From: Serratia marcescens
GTDB lineage: Bacteria; Pseudomonadota; Gammaproteobacteria; Enterobacterales; Enterobacteriaceae
Assembly: GCF_001902635.1 (NCBI RefSeq)
Contig: NZ_MJAO01000030.1
Location: forward strand, 1 to 53,652
Length of the DNA: 53,652 nt
Reading direction: 5' to 3'
Below, one piece after another: positions 11,201 to 18,696 of the stretch (position 1 is the first letter of the stretch; each line of letters opens with the position of its first letter). Below the pieces are notes generated by a model. That model made no database searches. It was not told the origin of the DNA and worked only from the letters and a program-made list of their open reading frames with translations. The position numbers and the translations under genes were made by a program.

Positions 11201-11341
11201 CAGGCGCGCTTCAAGGCGCGGTACATCCAGCTGCCGGGCGCGGTATTCGCGAAAATCGTGCATCGCCACGCCGCCGAGCGGCCATCGATCGCTGCGGCCC
11301 AGAAGATAGGCCTGCTGCAGTGCGGTTAATGCTGTCTCCAT
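8246..11341 (-). CDS. NRPS Cy-A protein (VibF Cy2-A equivalent) with degenerate carrier tail
   Basis: A 1031-aa NRPS. Residues 1-430 are a cyclization domain with the DxxxxD motif as DALILD (D141, D146). Residues about 450-930 are an adenylation domain (YTSGTTGKPK, GGPTETTIW, GKTDRH). By inference from motif spacing the pocket residues read D-M-F-C-A-G-L-I-W, and Thr is the expected substrate by analogy with VibF. Residues about 950-1031 look like a peptidyl carrier fold, but the GG[DH]S site reads MGLKLP (989-994), so the phosphopantetheine Ser is missing. A TATAGGGAAG ribosome binding site precedes ATG 11341. Downstream of the Cy gene in the same minus-strand unit. Expected role: activating Thr and condensing or cyclising DHB-Thr to an oxazoline. 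Confidence 0.85.
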   Translation of the reverse strand: METALTALQQAYLLGRSDRWPLGGVAMHDFREYRARQLDVPRLEARLTELVQHYPALRTCIDVQRGTQHVRPEAMLHLDRHDLRALDGEAAQRQVEQLRERYSHQRHNPSQPLWRIAVILRAEQQDPTGSPYDTLIFTSFDALILDGQGISSVIARLFDDRPLAPTAAALPPPAAPAAQRQADAAYWRDKLQDVTTPSALPWRAPLAHLTSSRYRRATLTLPHDTVKQLGRLGSPHALLRNSLLSALILDTLAHWTTDGELCVGVPVAFPAADGTLGNASSFVAVRYSRHGEDFIQRAQTLQDDVLGALDHLTFSGVDLARQLLGQSQGGPALPVILTNCLGWETLPAQAPVRFHDGLTQTPQVAIDIRLTLDSEKNLQLCVDYAEQALHGEQVEAMLAALQRRILHSCQRDDLAITPRDFIDLAHYRHNDSEASYVAYPYLAQLAERLFGAQNGGNALICGEQTLTYRELGQRIATAIANLQRHGVQPGNVVALYLPRSPEQIIFSLACALLGVIWVPIDINSPPERTAYLLENCRPTLVVHGGDLETPIGVTPAALLAPTDRAPMLPDEQTLAERSASQAASYYLYTSGTTGKPKCVVLNNRATANVIHQTQQRWAVTADDVFISVTPPHHDMSMFDLFGSLCAGATLVLPAPHQEKDAISWNQLVEKHRVSLWCSVPAILEMLLTCRTADSLRSLRLVAQGGDYIKPATVQTLRTLRPDLALFSLGGPTETTIWSIWHPIAPQESGTVPYGRPLPANRYFICHDDGSHCPAGVVGRIHTAGVNLALGYLEQGELKQHDFVTLEGPDGQPLRAFRTGDQGYYRADGNIMFATRVNGYVKIRGVRVSLPEIEDVLCRHPAIQDMVVVDYPSGENGEAALGALYLTRDGKPLPLSEIRAFATGYLPCTHIPTRFIHDVALPLSANGKTDRHRIRADLSHQQTAPALNACAAPPPNAPLARSGEILTIYWQAIGVTPRPEWGEETAFIAMGLKLPHIKRVAERLNDAFGTRLVSSSLLPCKNAREVAALLAS

Positions 11342-11369
11342 GGTACTTCCCTATAGTCGCTAACCGATT

Positions 11370-11396
11370 AAAACGAGCCGGGCGCCACGCGCCCGG
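11370..11396 (-). terminator. Terminator-like hairpin between the Cy and Cy-A genes
   Basis: A perfect 8-bp GC stem (11378-11385 with 11389-11396), a 3-nt loop and, on the minus strand, a nearby TTTT (11370-11373). It lies in the 64-nt gap between the two genes, so it would lower expression of Cy-A relative to Cy unless Cy-A has its own promoter. Confidence 0.6.
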
Positions 11397-11405
11397 AAAC
11401 CGATC

Positions 11406-13016
11406 TCAGTGCTGCGGCGCCAGCGCGGCGAGCAGCGTTTTCGCATGCCGCGCCGCTTCGGGCGAGCGTTGGCAAATCAGTGCCGCCAGCGCCGCCGGGG
11501 AGGGATGCGTCGCCAGATCCTGCGCCGTCAGCGCCGCAGCCAGATACTTGTTGAGCACCTTCAGCAGCGCGTTGATCCCGGCATCCGGCAAGGCCAAGCG
11601 GTGGATATCGTCGTGGTCGCGCAAGCCGGCCTCGGGGGCCACCCGCGCCAGCAGCCGATGCAGCACCTGGCGCACCGGTGCCTGCTGCGCCAGCGCGTCG
11701 GGTGTGCATTGCGCCAGCAGCTGTGCCAGCGGGCGCTCGAACGCCCCCGCTTGCCGCGCGGCCAGGTGCAGCAGCGCCCGGTAACAGGCCAGCAGGCGTG
11801 GCAGCACCTGCTCGGGGAACGCGTCCAGCCGCACGTCCCAGTTGATCAGAATGCCGTCGTCGACGTGGGCGACCTGCGCATCCAGCGCCACCTGTGGCCC
11901 CTGAGAGATCACCCAGCCGAGATGGCCAAAGGTGTCGGTGACCCGTTCGGAAAACAGCGTTTTACCGCGGATGCCGAAACCGGCGGTAAACACCACCGGC
12001 GAAGGCTGCAGGCCGCCGTGCAGGCGCGACAGATCGCGCATCACGCTGACGCCGGGATAATCCGCATGCTTGATCAGCTCCGCCAGCTGCGTCATCAGGC
12101 GCCGGCAGAAGGCGCTCAGATTTTCCGTCGGGTTCAGTACCACGCCGAGCAGCACCAGGTTAGAGAAGTCGCCGATGAGGCGATGTGCGTCCTCCCGTTC
12201 GCTCTCGCGGTGGAACAGCGGCACGTTGAGCCGGAAGCGCGTCATGTTCCAACCCTGGCCGACGGCCAGCGCGAACAGCGCTAAAAACAGCGTCGAGAGC
12301 GAGGTGCGGTGCCGTTTGGCGACGGCTTCCAACGCGCGGGTTTCTTCCGCGCTCAGCTGTACGGCCAGGCGATCGCTGCGGCAGCGGTCTGGTGTGCGCA
12401 GCAGGCGCGGCGCCGGCGGTACCTGCGCCAGGCGTTCACGCCACCAACGTTGGCTGCGTTCGCGCCGCTGGCGCAGCGCGTCGTCGGCATCGCGTTGTGC
12501 GAGGTGATCGAAGTAGGCCGGCGGCGCGTCATGAGAAGGGGCCGGTGGGCACTGGTGATAAAACGCCGCCAGATCCTCCATCAACAGGCGAAAGCTCATG
12601 GCATCGCCGGCGATCATGTCGAGATCGACATGCAAACGGCTGCGCCCCGCCGGCAGCAGGCTCAGGCTGATGTCGCAGGGAATGCCCTGTTCCAGCGGCA
12701 GCAATTGGGTGCTTTTCGCCTGGCGTTTGGCGGCGAGCGAGGCCGACAACGTCGCTTCGTCGGCGTGGCGCCAGTCGTCGAGATGCAGCGTATGCCGGGG
12801 GCCGGGGGGAACAATCGTCTGGCGGCCATCGTCGGTGATGCGCAGGCGCAACAGCGGATGACGCAGGTACAACGCATCGACGGCCTGGCGCAGGCGAGCG
12901 ACGTCCAGTTCGCCGCCGTCGAACTCCGCATACAGGTGAGCGGCCATGCCACCCAGAGGGGGAGCGGAGTGTCGGCCTACCCAGTAGGCGGCCTGCATCG
13001 TGGTCAAAGCTTTCAT
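11406..13016 (-). CDS. NRPS cyclization-domain protein (VibF Cy1 equivalent) with degenerate carrier tail
   Basis: A 536-aa protein. The first about 430 residues form a heterocyclization domain with DMIAGDAMS (D133, D138), the full DxxxxDxxS motif. The last about 80 residues resemble a carrier protein (LNKYLAAALTAQDL, HPSPAALAALI), but the serine site reads LPDAGIN (478-480 D-A-G), so it cannot be phosphopantetheinylated. It corresponds to the first Cy of VibF. Start choice: ATG 13016 gives MKALTTMQAAYWVGR, the family N-terminus. The frame extends to a TTG at 13052, and neither has a strong ribosome binding site. Divergent from the TonB receptor, with Fur-box-like DNA upstream. Confidence 0.83.
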   Translation of the reverse strand: MKALTTMQAAYWVGRHSAPPLGGMAAHLYAEFDGGELDVARLRQAVDALYLRHPLLRLRITDDGRQTIVPPGPRHTLHLDDWRHADEATLSASLAAKRQAKSTQLLPLEQGIPCDISLSLLPAGRSRLHVDLDMIAGDAMSFRLLMEDLAAFYHQCPPAPSHDAPPAYFDHLAQRDADDALRQRRERSQRWWRERLAQVPPAPRLLRTPDRCRSDRLAVQLSAEETRALEAVAKRHRTSLSTLFLALFALAVGQGWNMTRFRLNVPLFHRESEREDAHRLIGDFSNLVLLGVVLNPTENLSAFCRRLMTQLAELIKHADYPGVSVMRDLSRLHGGLQPSPVVFTAGFGIRGKTLFSERVTDTFGHLGWVISQGPQVALDAQVAHVDDGILINWDVRLDAFPEQVLPRLLACYRALLHLAARQAGAFERPLAQLLAQCTPDALAQQAPVRQVLHRLLARVAPEAGLRDHDDIHRLALPDAGINALLKVLNKYLAAALTAQDLATHPSPAALAALICQRSPEAARHAKTLLAALAPQH

Positions 13017-13075
13017 CGGGTATCCATTTTGATTCAGCCAACGAGACTGCAAGAATATATCTAAATGTTAATAGG

Positions 13076-13094
13076 AATGAAAATTATTATTATT
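13076..13094 (-). promoter_or_regulatory. Fur box upstream of the Cy gene
   Basis: The minus-strand sequence AATAATAATAATTTTCATT matches about 13 of 19 positions of the Fur consensus. It lies 60 nt upstream of ATG 13016, a position suited to repression of the Cy and Cy-A genes by iron. Confidence 0.6.
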
Positions 13095-13285
13095 TGATTC
13101 ATTTGGATGAGGAATGCTATCTATAAGGGGTTTTAGCGGTGGCGTGCTGAGACTGCATCAGATGAAAATAATTTATTTATATTATTCTTAGCATTGTAAT
13201 GATTGCTTGTTATTGCAGCGCTTGTTTTACCTACGGAAGTATAAGGTTTTCTGGCAGTTGTTATGGTCGGTACTACGCCTTTATT

Positions 13286-13304
13286 GATAATGATTTGCAT
13301 TAAA
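13286..13304 (+). promoter_or_regulatory. Fur box upstream of the TonB-dependent receptor
   Basis: GATAATGATTTGCATTAAA matches 14 of 19 Fur-consensus positions, with the left half perfect. ATATTATCATT at about 13315 adds another half-site. The site is 248 nt before the receptor start. Confidence 0.7.
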
Positions 13305-13551
13305 AAATGCAAAATATTATCATTCTTAACATTATTTTACGTTTTTAAACAAGCCGCCGGCCACTCCGCCGGCGGCTTGATCGTGGATGGGGCCGCGCCC
13401 GTCCGGCCGCGAAAGGCATGGGTTTGCCGCAGGGATAAGCAACACAAAGGTCGGGAAGGCCGTAGCGTCATGGTCTGTGTGAGTGTCGATGTAGGTTGTG
13501 TAAAAAAAAATCAAATTTTGTGCACCTCTGGGATGAAAGGAGAAGACATCT

Positions 13552-15648
13552 ATGGGCAAGCATTTTGCGGCTCAACGGCATGAAAGCGTAGGAAACGGGG
13601 AAAAGACGGGGTTGAAAGCCATTGGGGCGTTTTCCTCCGTATTTTTAGGGGTTTGTTCACTGGCGATCGGTAACGTCAACGCGGCGGAAACCAAGAGCAA
13701 CGAAACCTACCAGGACGCGGAAACGCTGCTGGTCACCGGTGAGAAGATCAAACGTTCCATTTTCGACACCGGCTCCAGCGTGCAGGTGTTCGACAGCAAC
13801 CGCATCGCCTCGATGCCCGACGCAGTGCAGATCCCCGATCTGCTGCGCATGACCCCCAACGTGGTGGATCTGGGCATCGGCAACGAACTGCCAACCGTGC
13901 GCGGCATCGACGGTTCCGGCCCGAACGTCGGCGCCAACGCCTTCCTCAGCGGCACCCGCCCGCGCCTCAATCTGTCATTGGACGGCCGTTCGCTGACCTA
14001 TAACGAACAGGCGTTCGGCCCGCAGTCGCTGTGGGATCTGGATCGCGTCGAAGTATTCCTCGGCCCGCAAAGCTATATTCAGGGGCGTAACGCCATCGCC
14101 GGCGCCATCGTCATGGCCAGTAAAGACCCAACCTTCGAATGGGAAAGCGCCTTCAAGGGCGGGGCCGGCAATCAGCACTCTTCACAGTTGGCGGCCATGG
14201 CGTCCGGCCCGCTGGTGGAAGATCAGCTGGCATTCCGCGTCAGCGTCGATCGTCAGCGCCGCCGCAGCGAGGCCGATCTGCCGTCGTATGCGCCGGTGGG
14301 CGATCCGCGTGAAGTGGAAGCCACCACCGCCCGCGCCAAGCTGTTGTTCAACCCGGCCGGCCTGCGCGATCTGACCAGCAAGCTGACTTTTACCCACTTC
14401 GGCAGCACCGCGCCACAGAACGAAAGCCTTAATCCGCAGCCGCATCCCATCAAGCCGAACTACGAGTCGCGCCGGCCGATATTCAAAAGCAACATGAACA
14501 GCACCATCTGGGATTTGGCCTGGGAGGAGTCCGACGCGCTGACGTTGGAAAACCGCGTTATTTACACCGATTTCAACATCAACCGCCCGACGGCCTATAA
14601 CATGCCTTATGCCGCCGATATCCAGGGCCAGGAGGTGCATGTGGAGCCGGTGGTGCGCTTCGGCGGGGCGGACAGCCGCCTGCACGGGCTGGCGGGGCTG
14701 CGTTATTTCCACGGCACGCAGGACGAGTTCGTCAACATCTTCGGCGGTTCGCGCTTCAAGGATAAAACCGATACCCATTCGGCGTTCGCCGAGCTGACCT
14801 ATGCGCTGACGCCGCAGGTGGATGTGACCGCCGCCAGTCGCCTGGAACGCGAACACCGCCGCCGCGATGGTGGGAGCCAGTCGGTACGCATCGACTTCGA
14901 CGAAACCTACACCGTGTTCCTGCCGAAGCTGGACGTGGCCTGGAAGCCGACGGATACCCAAACCTACGGCGCCAAGATCGCGCGCGGCTATAACGCCGGC
15001 GGTGGCGGCATTACTTTCGGTTCGCCGGTGGTCAGCTACACCTACGGTTCCGAATACGTCTGGAACTATGAACTGTACACCCGTCATCACCTGAAAGACG
15101 CCAACGTGGTGCTGACGGGTAACATCTTCTACAACGATTACAAGGATATGCAGCTCCCTTACTCGCTGGGTGATAACTCCAGCGTGATCCGCAACGCCGA
15201 CAAGGTGGAAACCTACGGTGCGGAAATCGGCGCCACCTGGCAGCCGCGCTGGGACTTCGAGCTGTTCGGCAACCTCGGCCTGCTGAAAACCGACATCAAG
15301 AAATTCTCGGGCAGCGGCGTGGAAGGGCACGAGTTGGCGCGTGCGCCGGCCTATACCGCGAACGTGGGCGCCAAATACCAGTTCCTGAAAGGATGGGAGC
15401 TGAGCAGCAACGTGGCGTTTACCGACTCCTACTACTCTGCTTACGACAATGATTCACGCGGGCGCGTCGGTTCCTATTGGACGACCAATGCCCAGCTGGC
15501 CTACACCTTCGCCTACGGCCGCGCCACGCTGTATGCGAAAAACCTGTTTGACTCCGACCGCCGCGAAATGATCAGAAATAACGACATTTACACGGCGAAT
15601 ATTCAGCCAGGTCGCTTGGTCGGCGCGGCGGTTGAGCTGAATTTCTAA
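13552..15648 (+). CDS. TonB-dependent catechol siderophore receptor
   Basis: A 698-aa outer-membrane receptor. An unusually long N-terminus (about 45 residues) ends in a hydrophobic stretch and NAAET, a signal peptidase site. A TonB-box-like ETLLVTGEK follows, then the plug domain (LLRMTPNVVDLGIG, PTVRGIDGSG, DLDRVEVFLGPQSYIQGRNAIAGAI) and a beta-barrel ending in Phe (GAAVELNF). An AAAGGAG ribosome binding site lies about 9 nt before ATG 13552. Position between the Cy gene and the C-PCP-C gene makes it the likely importer of the ferric VibH/VibF-type product, while FepA serves enterobactin. Substrate is inferred from context. Confidence 0.87.
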   Translation: MGKHFAAQRHESVGNGEKTGLKAIGAFSSVFLGVCSLAIGNVNAAETKSNETYQDAETLLVTGEKIKRSIFDTGSSVQVFDSNRIASMPDAVQIPDLLRMTPNVVDLGIGNELPTVRGIDGSGPNVGANAFLSGTRPRLNLSLDGRSLTYNEQAFGPQSLWDLDRVEVFLGPQSYIQGRNAIAGAIVMASKDPTFEWESAFKGGAGNQHSSQLAAMASGPLVEDQLAFRVSVDRQRRRSEADLPSYAPVGDPREVEATTARAKLLFNPAGLRDLTSKLTFTHFGSTAPQNESLNPQPHPIKPNYESRRPIFKSNMNSTIWDLAWEESDALTLENRVIYTDFNINRPTAYNMPYAADIQGQEVHVEPVVRFGGADSRLHGLAGLRYFHGTQDEFVNIFGGSRFKDKTDTHSAFAELTYALTPQVDVTAASRLEREHRRRDGGSQSVRIDFDETYTVFLPKLDVAWKPTDTQTYGAKIARGYNAGGGGITFGSPVVSYTYGSEYVWNYELYTRHHLKDANVVLTGNIFYNDYKDMQLPYSLGDNSSVIRNADKVETYGAEIGATWQPRWDFELFGNLGLLKTDIKKFSGSGVEGHELARAPAYTANVGAKYQFLKGWELSSNVAFTDSYYSAYDNDSRGRVGSYWTTNAQLAYTFAYGRATLYAKNLFDSDRREMIRNNDIYTANIQPGRLVGAAVELNF

Positions 15649-15661
15649 CGCTATCGCGATG

Positions 15662-15687
15662 ACGGGGGACGGATGTCCCCCGTTTTT
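15662..15687 (+). terminator. Terminator between the receptor and C-PCP-C genes
   Basis: A 9-bp perfect stem (15662-15670 with 15675-15683), a 4-nt GGAT loop and a TTTTT tail (15683-15687). It is a textbook intrinsic terminator within the 79-nt gap to the next gene on the same strand. Confidence 0.85.
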
Positions 15688-15727
15688 ATGCGCTATCCCG
15701 GCACGGCCGGGCAAAGGAGATAACGCA

Positions 15728-18649
15728 GTGATCGGTGATTTTGACAGCATTCTGAGCGATGAAGAGGCCCAGCGGCTGGAGAGCGCGTTTCAGGCGCTGG
15801 GCGCGGAGTCGGCGAACGGCGAGCGGCCGGTGAGCGAAACCGAAGAGCGGGCATGGTTTGCCCATCTGCAACAGGGTGACGCGCGCGGGCAGCGGGCGCT
15901 GGCCTGGCGCCTGACGGGGGACGTGGATATCGCCCGCCTGACGGCGGCGCTGCAGGCGCTGGTACGGGAAACGCCGGGCGTGGACGTACGCTACGTTTTT
16001 GATGACGAAAAGGGTCTGGTTAAACGCACCGCCGGTTCGGCGCCGTTGCCGGTGAGCCTCCGTCAGGTGGCGGATGAACAACAAGCTATTCGCTGCCTGC
16101 TGCAGGCGCAGGCAGCGCCGTTTGCACTGGAAGACGAAGCGCCGCTGCGCTGCCTGCTGTTGCTCACGCCGGGCGGTGACCTGATTTTAGGCGCGGTATT
16201 GCATGACATCCTGGCGGAAACGTTGCCGTGGCGCCTCCTGCCGGTGATGCTGTCCGCTCGTTACAACGGGGAGGCGATGCCTCTGCCTCTGGACACTGTT
16301 TTTGCGGCGGAACCGGTCGAACGGCAGGAAAGCCAGGAGCCGCAGCTGCCCTGGGCGCGCCAGGCGGTAGCGTTGTTGGATTACCGCAGCCCGACGCAGT
16401 GCGCCGAAGCGCTGCCGCCGGTTGGCGCGCGCGTCGTCACGCGCATTGCGCGCACGTTGCTGCCCGCCAACGACTCGCCACAGGCCTTGCTGGCGGCGGT
16501 GGCGGCGCGTTTTGCCGAGTTCGTCGCCGCGCAGGCCGGCGGGCAAGCGGTGCAGCTGTGCGTACCGGTGGCGGACGCGGCGGAGCTCGTCGGCCTGGAG
16601 ATCGGCCTGACGTCGGCGGCGCTGATGCGCCTGACCGTGCGGCATGGCGACGGCGATGCCGGGCAACGGCTGTTGGCGCAGACCGTGGCCGAGCAGCCGG
16701 ACCCGCAGCAGGCGCAGCTGCTGGTAGCCTGGTGTGACGATCTGGCTGCGGACTGGCGGCTGGAGGGCGCTCACGCCGAACGCCTGTTACTGCCGCCGTT
16801 GCATACGCCGTTTGAACTGGCGCTGCTGTTGGGTTTGCCGGAAGCGGAAGCGCTGACGCTGGAGCTGGTCACCGACCCGCGTCTGTCTCCCCATGTGGCG
16901 CCTTTCCTGTTGGAACAGTTCAGCGCGTTCCTGGCCGGGCAGCGCATTGCCGTTGCATTGACGGTGACTGAGGCCGTGTCCCCGGCGATGACCGCGCCGG
17001 CGGTGTACGGCGACGCGGACGAAAGCGTTGCGCCGCTGATCTTGCAGGCGTTCCGCGAGGCGCTGGTGGCGCCGGAAATGACCTTGGATGAAGATTTCTT
17101 CGATCGCGGCGGCCATTCGCTGGTGGCCACCCGGGTGATTGGCCGGTTGCTGAGCCTGCATCAGATCGAAATCAACATCAACGATCTGTTCAGCCACCCG
17201 ACGGCGCGCACGCTGGCGGGATACGCCAAACGCCTGAGCGTCGCCCTGCCGAATGCCACGATGGCCGCCGCCGACGATCACGATCGCGCGCAGGCGCCGC
17301 TGTCGCTGGCGCAGGAATCGCTGTGGAAGGTGTATGAAGCCTTCGGCCATGACGAGATCTTCAATCTGCCGTTCTCTCTGCGCTTCTTCGATGCGGTGGA
17401 TGAAACGGCGTTGCGTCAGGCGTTTATCGACGTCATGACCCGTCATACCGTGCTGCGTTCGCGCTTCGTCGAGCGGCAGGGCGAGGTGGTGCAGGTGGTG
17501 GTACCGGCCGCCGAGCTGCCGGATTATCAGTGGTTCCGCTTCTCCCACGAGACGCCGGCGGGCAACGCCGCCGCCCTGTTGGCCGACGCCGGCCAGCACC
17601 GTTTCGATCTGGCCGCCGAGCTGCCGCTGCGCGTCACGCTACTGCGCGATGCGGACAACGGCCAGCAGTTGCTGTCGCTGTTGTTCCACCACGTGGTGCT
17701 GGATGAGTGGTCGCTCAACCTGATGATGGATGAGCTGGGCGTCGCCTACCGCCATCGCGTCGCCGGCCAGGCGCCACAGTGGAGCGGGCAGCCGCCGCAG
17801 TTCCACACTTTCGCCCGGCAGCAACGGGCCTCCGGGGTGCAGCAGCAACATTTGGACTACTGGCTCGACGCGCTGCGCGGCGCGCCGGTCGGGCAGCCTA
17901 TCTTCCAACAAGAGCCGTCCACCCACCCGGCGGTGCCGGCACCGGCGGACGTCAACGGCGGCTGGCTGGAGTTCGAAGTTGATCCTGCCGTGGCGGAAGG
18001 CCTGTATCAACTCGCTCGCCGCAACAACGCGTCGCTGTTCAACGTGGTGTATGCCGGCATCACCTCGGCGCTGCGCCTGCTCGGCGGCCCGGCGGATCTG
18101 CTGGTGGGTACCTCGACCTCCGGCCGTAACAACGCCGAGTTCTTCGATACCGTCGGTTACTTCACCACCGTGGTGGTGCACCGCGTACGTTTCGACGAGG
18201 GGTTGACGGTGGCGGGGTTGGTCAGCCAGGTGAAAAACACCATCAACGGCTCGCTGCCGTACACCGATATTCCGATCGATCTGGTGGAAGAAGGGCTGTT
18301 CGGCGTGGACGCCGACCGCAAGAACCACATGTTCGAAGTGTTTATCCAGATCCACAGCCGCATCAAGCTGAACGGCGAGTTCCGTCTGCAGGACGGCAGC
18401 GCGATCGCCTACCGTCAGGTGGAACCGGAAAAAGCCGAGTCGCTGCTCGGCCTGCAGTTTGAGGTGATGGAAGACGATCTGGCCGGGGTGAAATCCCTGC
18501 GGGTGATGATGACCTACCGCCAGGATCACTACAGCAAGGAACAGGCCGATCTGATCGCCGGCGGCGTTCAGCACGTCTTCACCCAGTTTGCGCAGCCCAT
18601 CGCTGGCGATATCGCTCTGGCGGCATTGCCGCCCGGGCCGCAGGCATGA
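15728..18649 (+). CDS. NRPS C-PCP-C protein (VibF C-terminal equivalent)
   Basis: A 973-aa NRPS. Residues about 35-420 are a degenerate condensation domain whose HHxxxDG site reads LHDILAE (158-164). A peptidyl carrier follows with intact GGHSL (Ser464). Residues about 520-960 are a second condensation domain with HHVVLDE (654-660) that keeps both His and Asp. This C(inactive)-PCP-C order is the C-terminal half of VibF. The second C domain should transfer DHB-oxazoline from Ser464 to the amide made by the VibH-like enzyme. GTG 15728 is chosen over an upstream ATG at 15659 because of the AAAGGAGAT ribosome binding site at 15713-15720. Followed closely by a YncE-like gene. Confidence 0.87.
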   Translation: MIGDFDSILSDEEAQRLESAFQALGAESANGERPVSETEERAWFAHLQQGDARGQRALAWRLTGDVDIARLTAALQALVRETPGVDVRYVFDDEKGLVKRTAGSAPLPVSLRQVADEQQAIRCLLQAQAAPFALEDEAPLRCLLLLTPGGDLILGAVLHDILAETLPWRLLPVMLSARYNGEAMPLPLDTVFAAEPVERQESQEPQLPWARQAVALLDYRSPTQCAEALPPVGARVVTRIARTLLPANDSPQALLAAVAARFAEFVAAQAGGQAVQLCVPVADAAELVGLEIGLTSAALMRLTVRHGDGDAGQRLLAQTVAEQPDPQQAQLLVAWCDDLAADWRLEGAHAERLLLPPLHTPFELALLLGLPEAEALTLELVTDPRLSPHVAPFLLEQFSAFLAGQRIAVALTVTEAVSPAMTAPAVYGDADESVAPLILQAFREALVAPEMTLDEDFFDRGGHSLVATRVIGRLLSLHQIEININDLFSHPTARTLAGYAKRLSVALPNATMAAADDHDRAQAPLSLAQESLWKVYEAFGHDEIFNLPFSLRFFDAVDETALRQAFIDVMTRHTVLRSRFVERQGEVVQVVVPAAELPDYQWFRFSHETPAGNAAALLADAGQHRFDLAAELPLRVTLLRDADNGQQLLSLLFHHVVLDEWSLNLMMDELGVAYRHRVAGQAPQWSGQPPQFHTFARQQRASGVQQQHLDYWLDALRGAPVGQPIFQQEPSTHPAVPAPADVNGGWLEFEVDPAVAEGLYQLARRNNASLFNVVYAGITSALRLLGGPADLLVGTSTSGRNNAEFFDTVGYFTTVVVHRVRFDEGLTVAGLVSQVKNTINGSLPYTDIPIDLVEEGLFGVDADRKNHMFEVFIQIHSRIKLNGEFRLQDGSAIAYRQVEPEKAESLLGLQFEVMEDDLAGVKSLRVMMTYRQDHYSKEQADLIAGGVQHVFTQFAQPIAGDIALAALPPGPQA

Positions 18650-18696
18650 CGTTGTTTCACTCTAACCGAAAGCATGATTTTCAAGGAGATAAAAGG

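Larger units (their letters stand above)
13017..13551. other. 535-nt divergent promoter region with a strong hairpin
   Basis: No supported gene. The left half is AT-rich and holds two Fur-box-like sites (listed separately). A perfect 11-bp GC stem with an 8-nt loop (13350-13360 with 13369-13379) sits about 170 nt before the receptor start and lacks a T-run on the plus strand. Bases 13380-13500 are GC-rich leader. A run of nine A follows at about 13502-13510. If the receptor promoter is at the Fur box near 13290, its mRNA has a long structured leader. Confidence 0.6.

Noticed and set aside
13263-13583. A 106-codon open frame in the divergent Cy/receptor promoter region
   Set aside because: It runs through Fur boxes and the hairpin, overlaps the receptor start in another frame and shows no ribosome binding site or domain.
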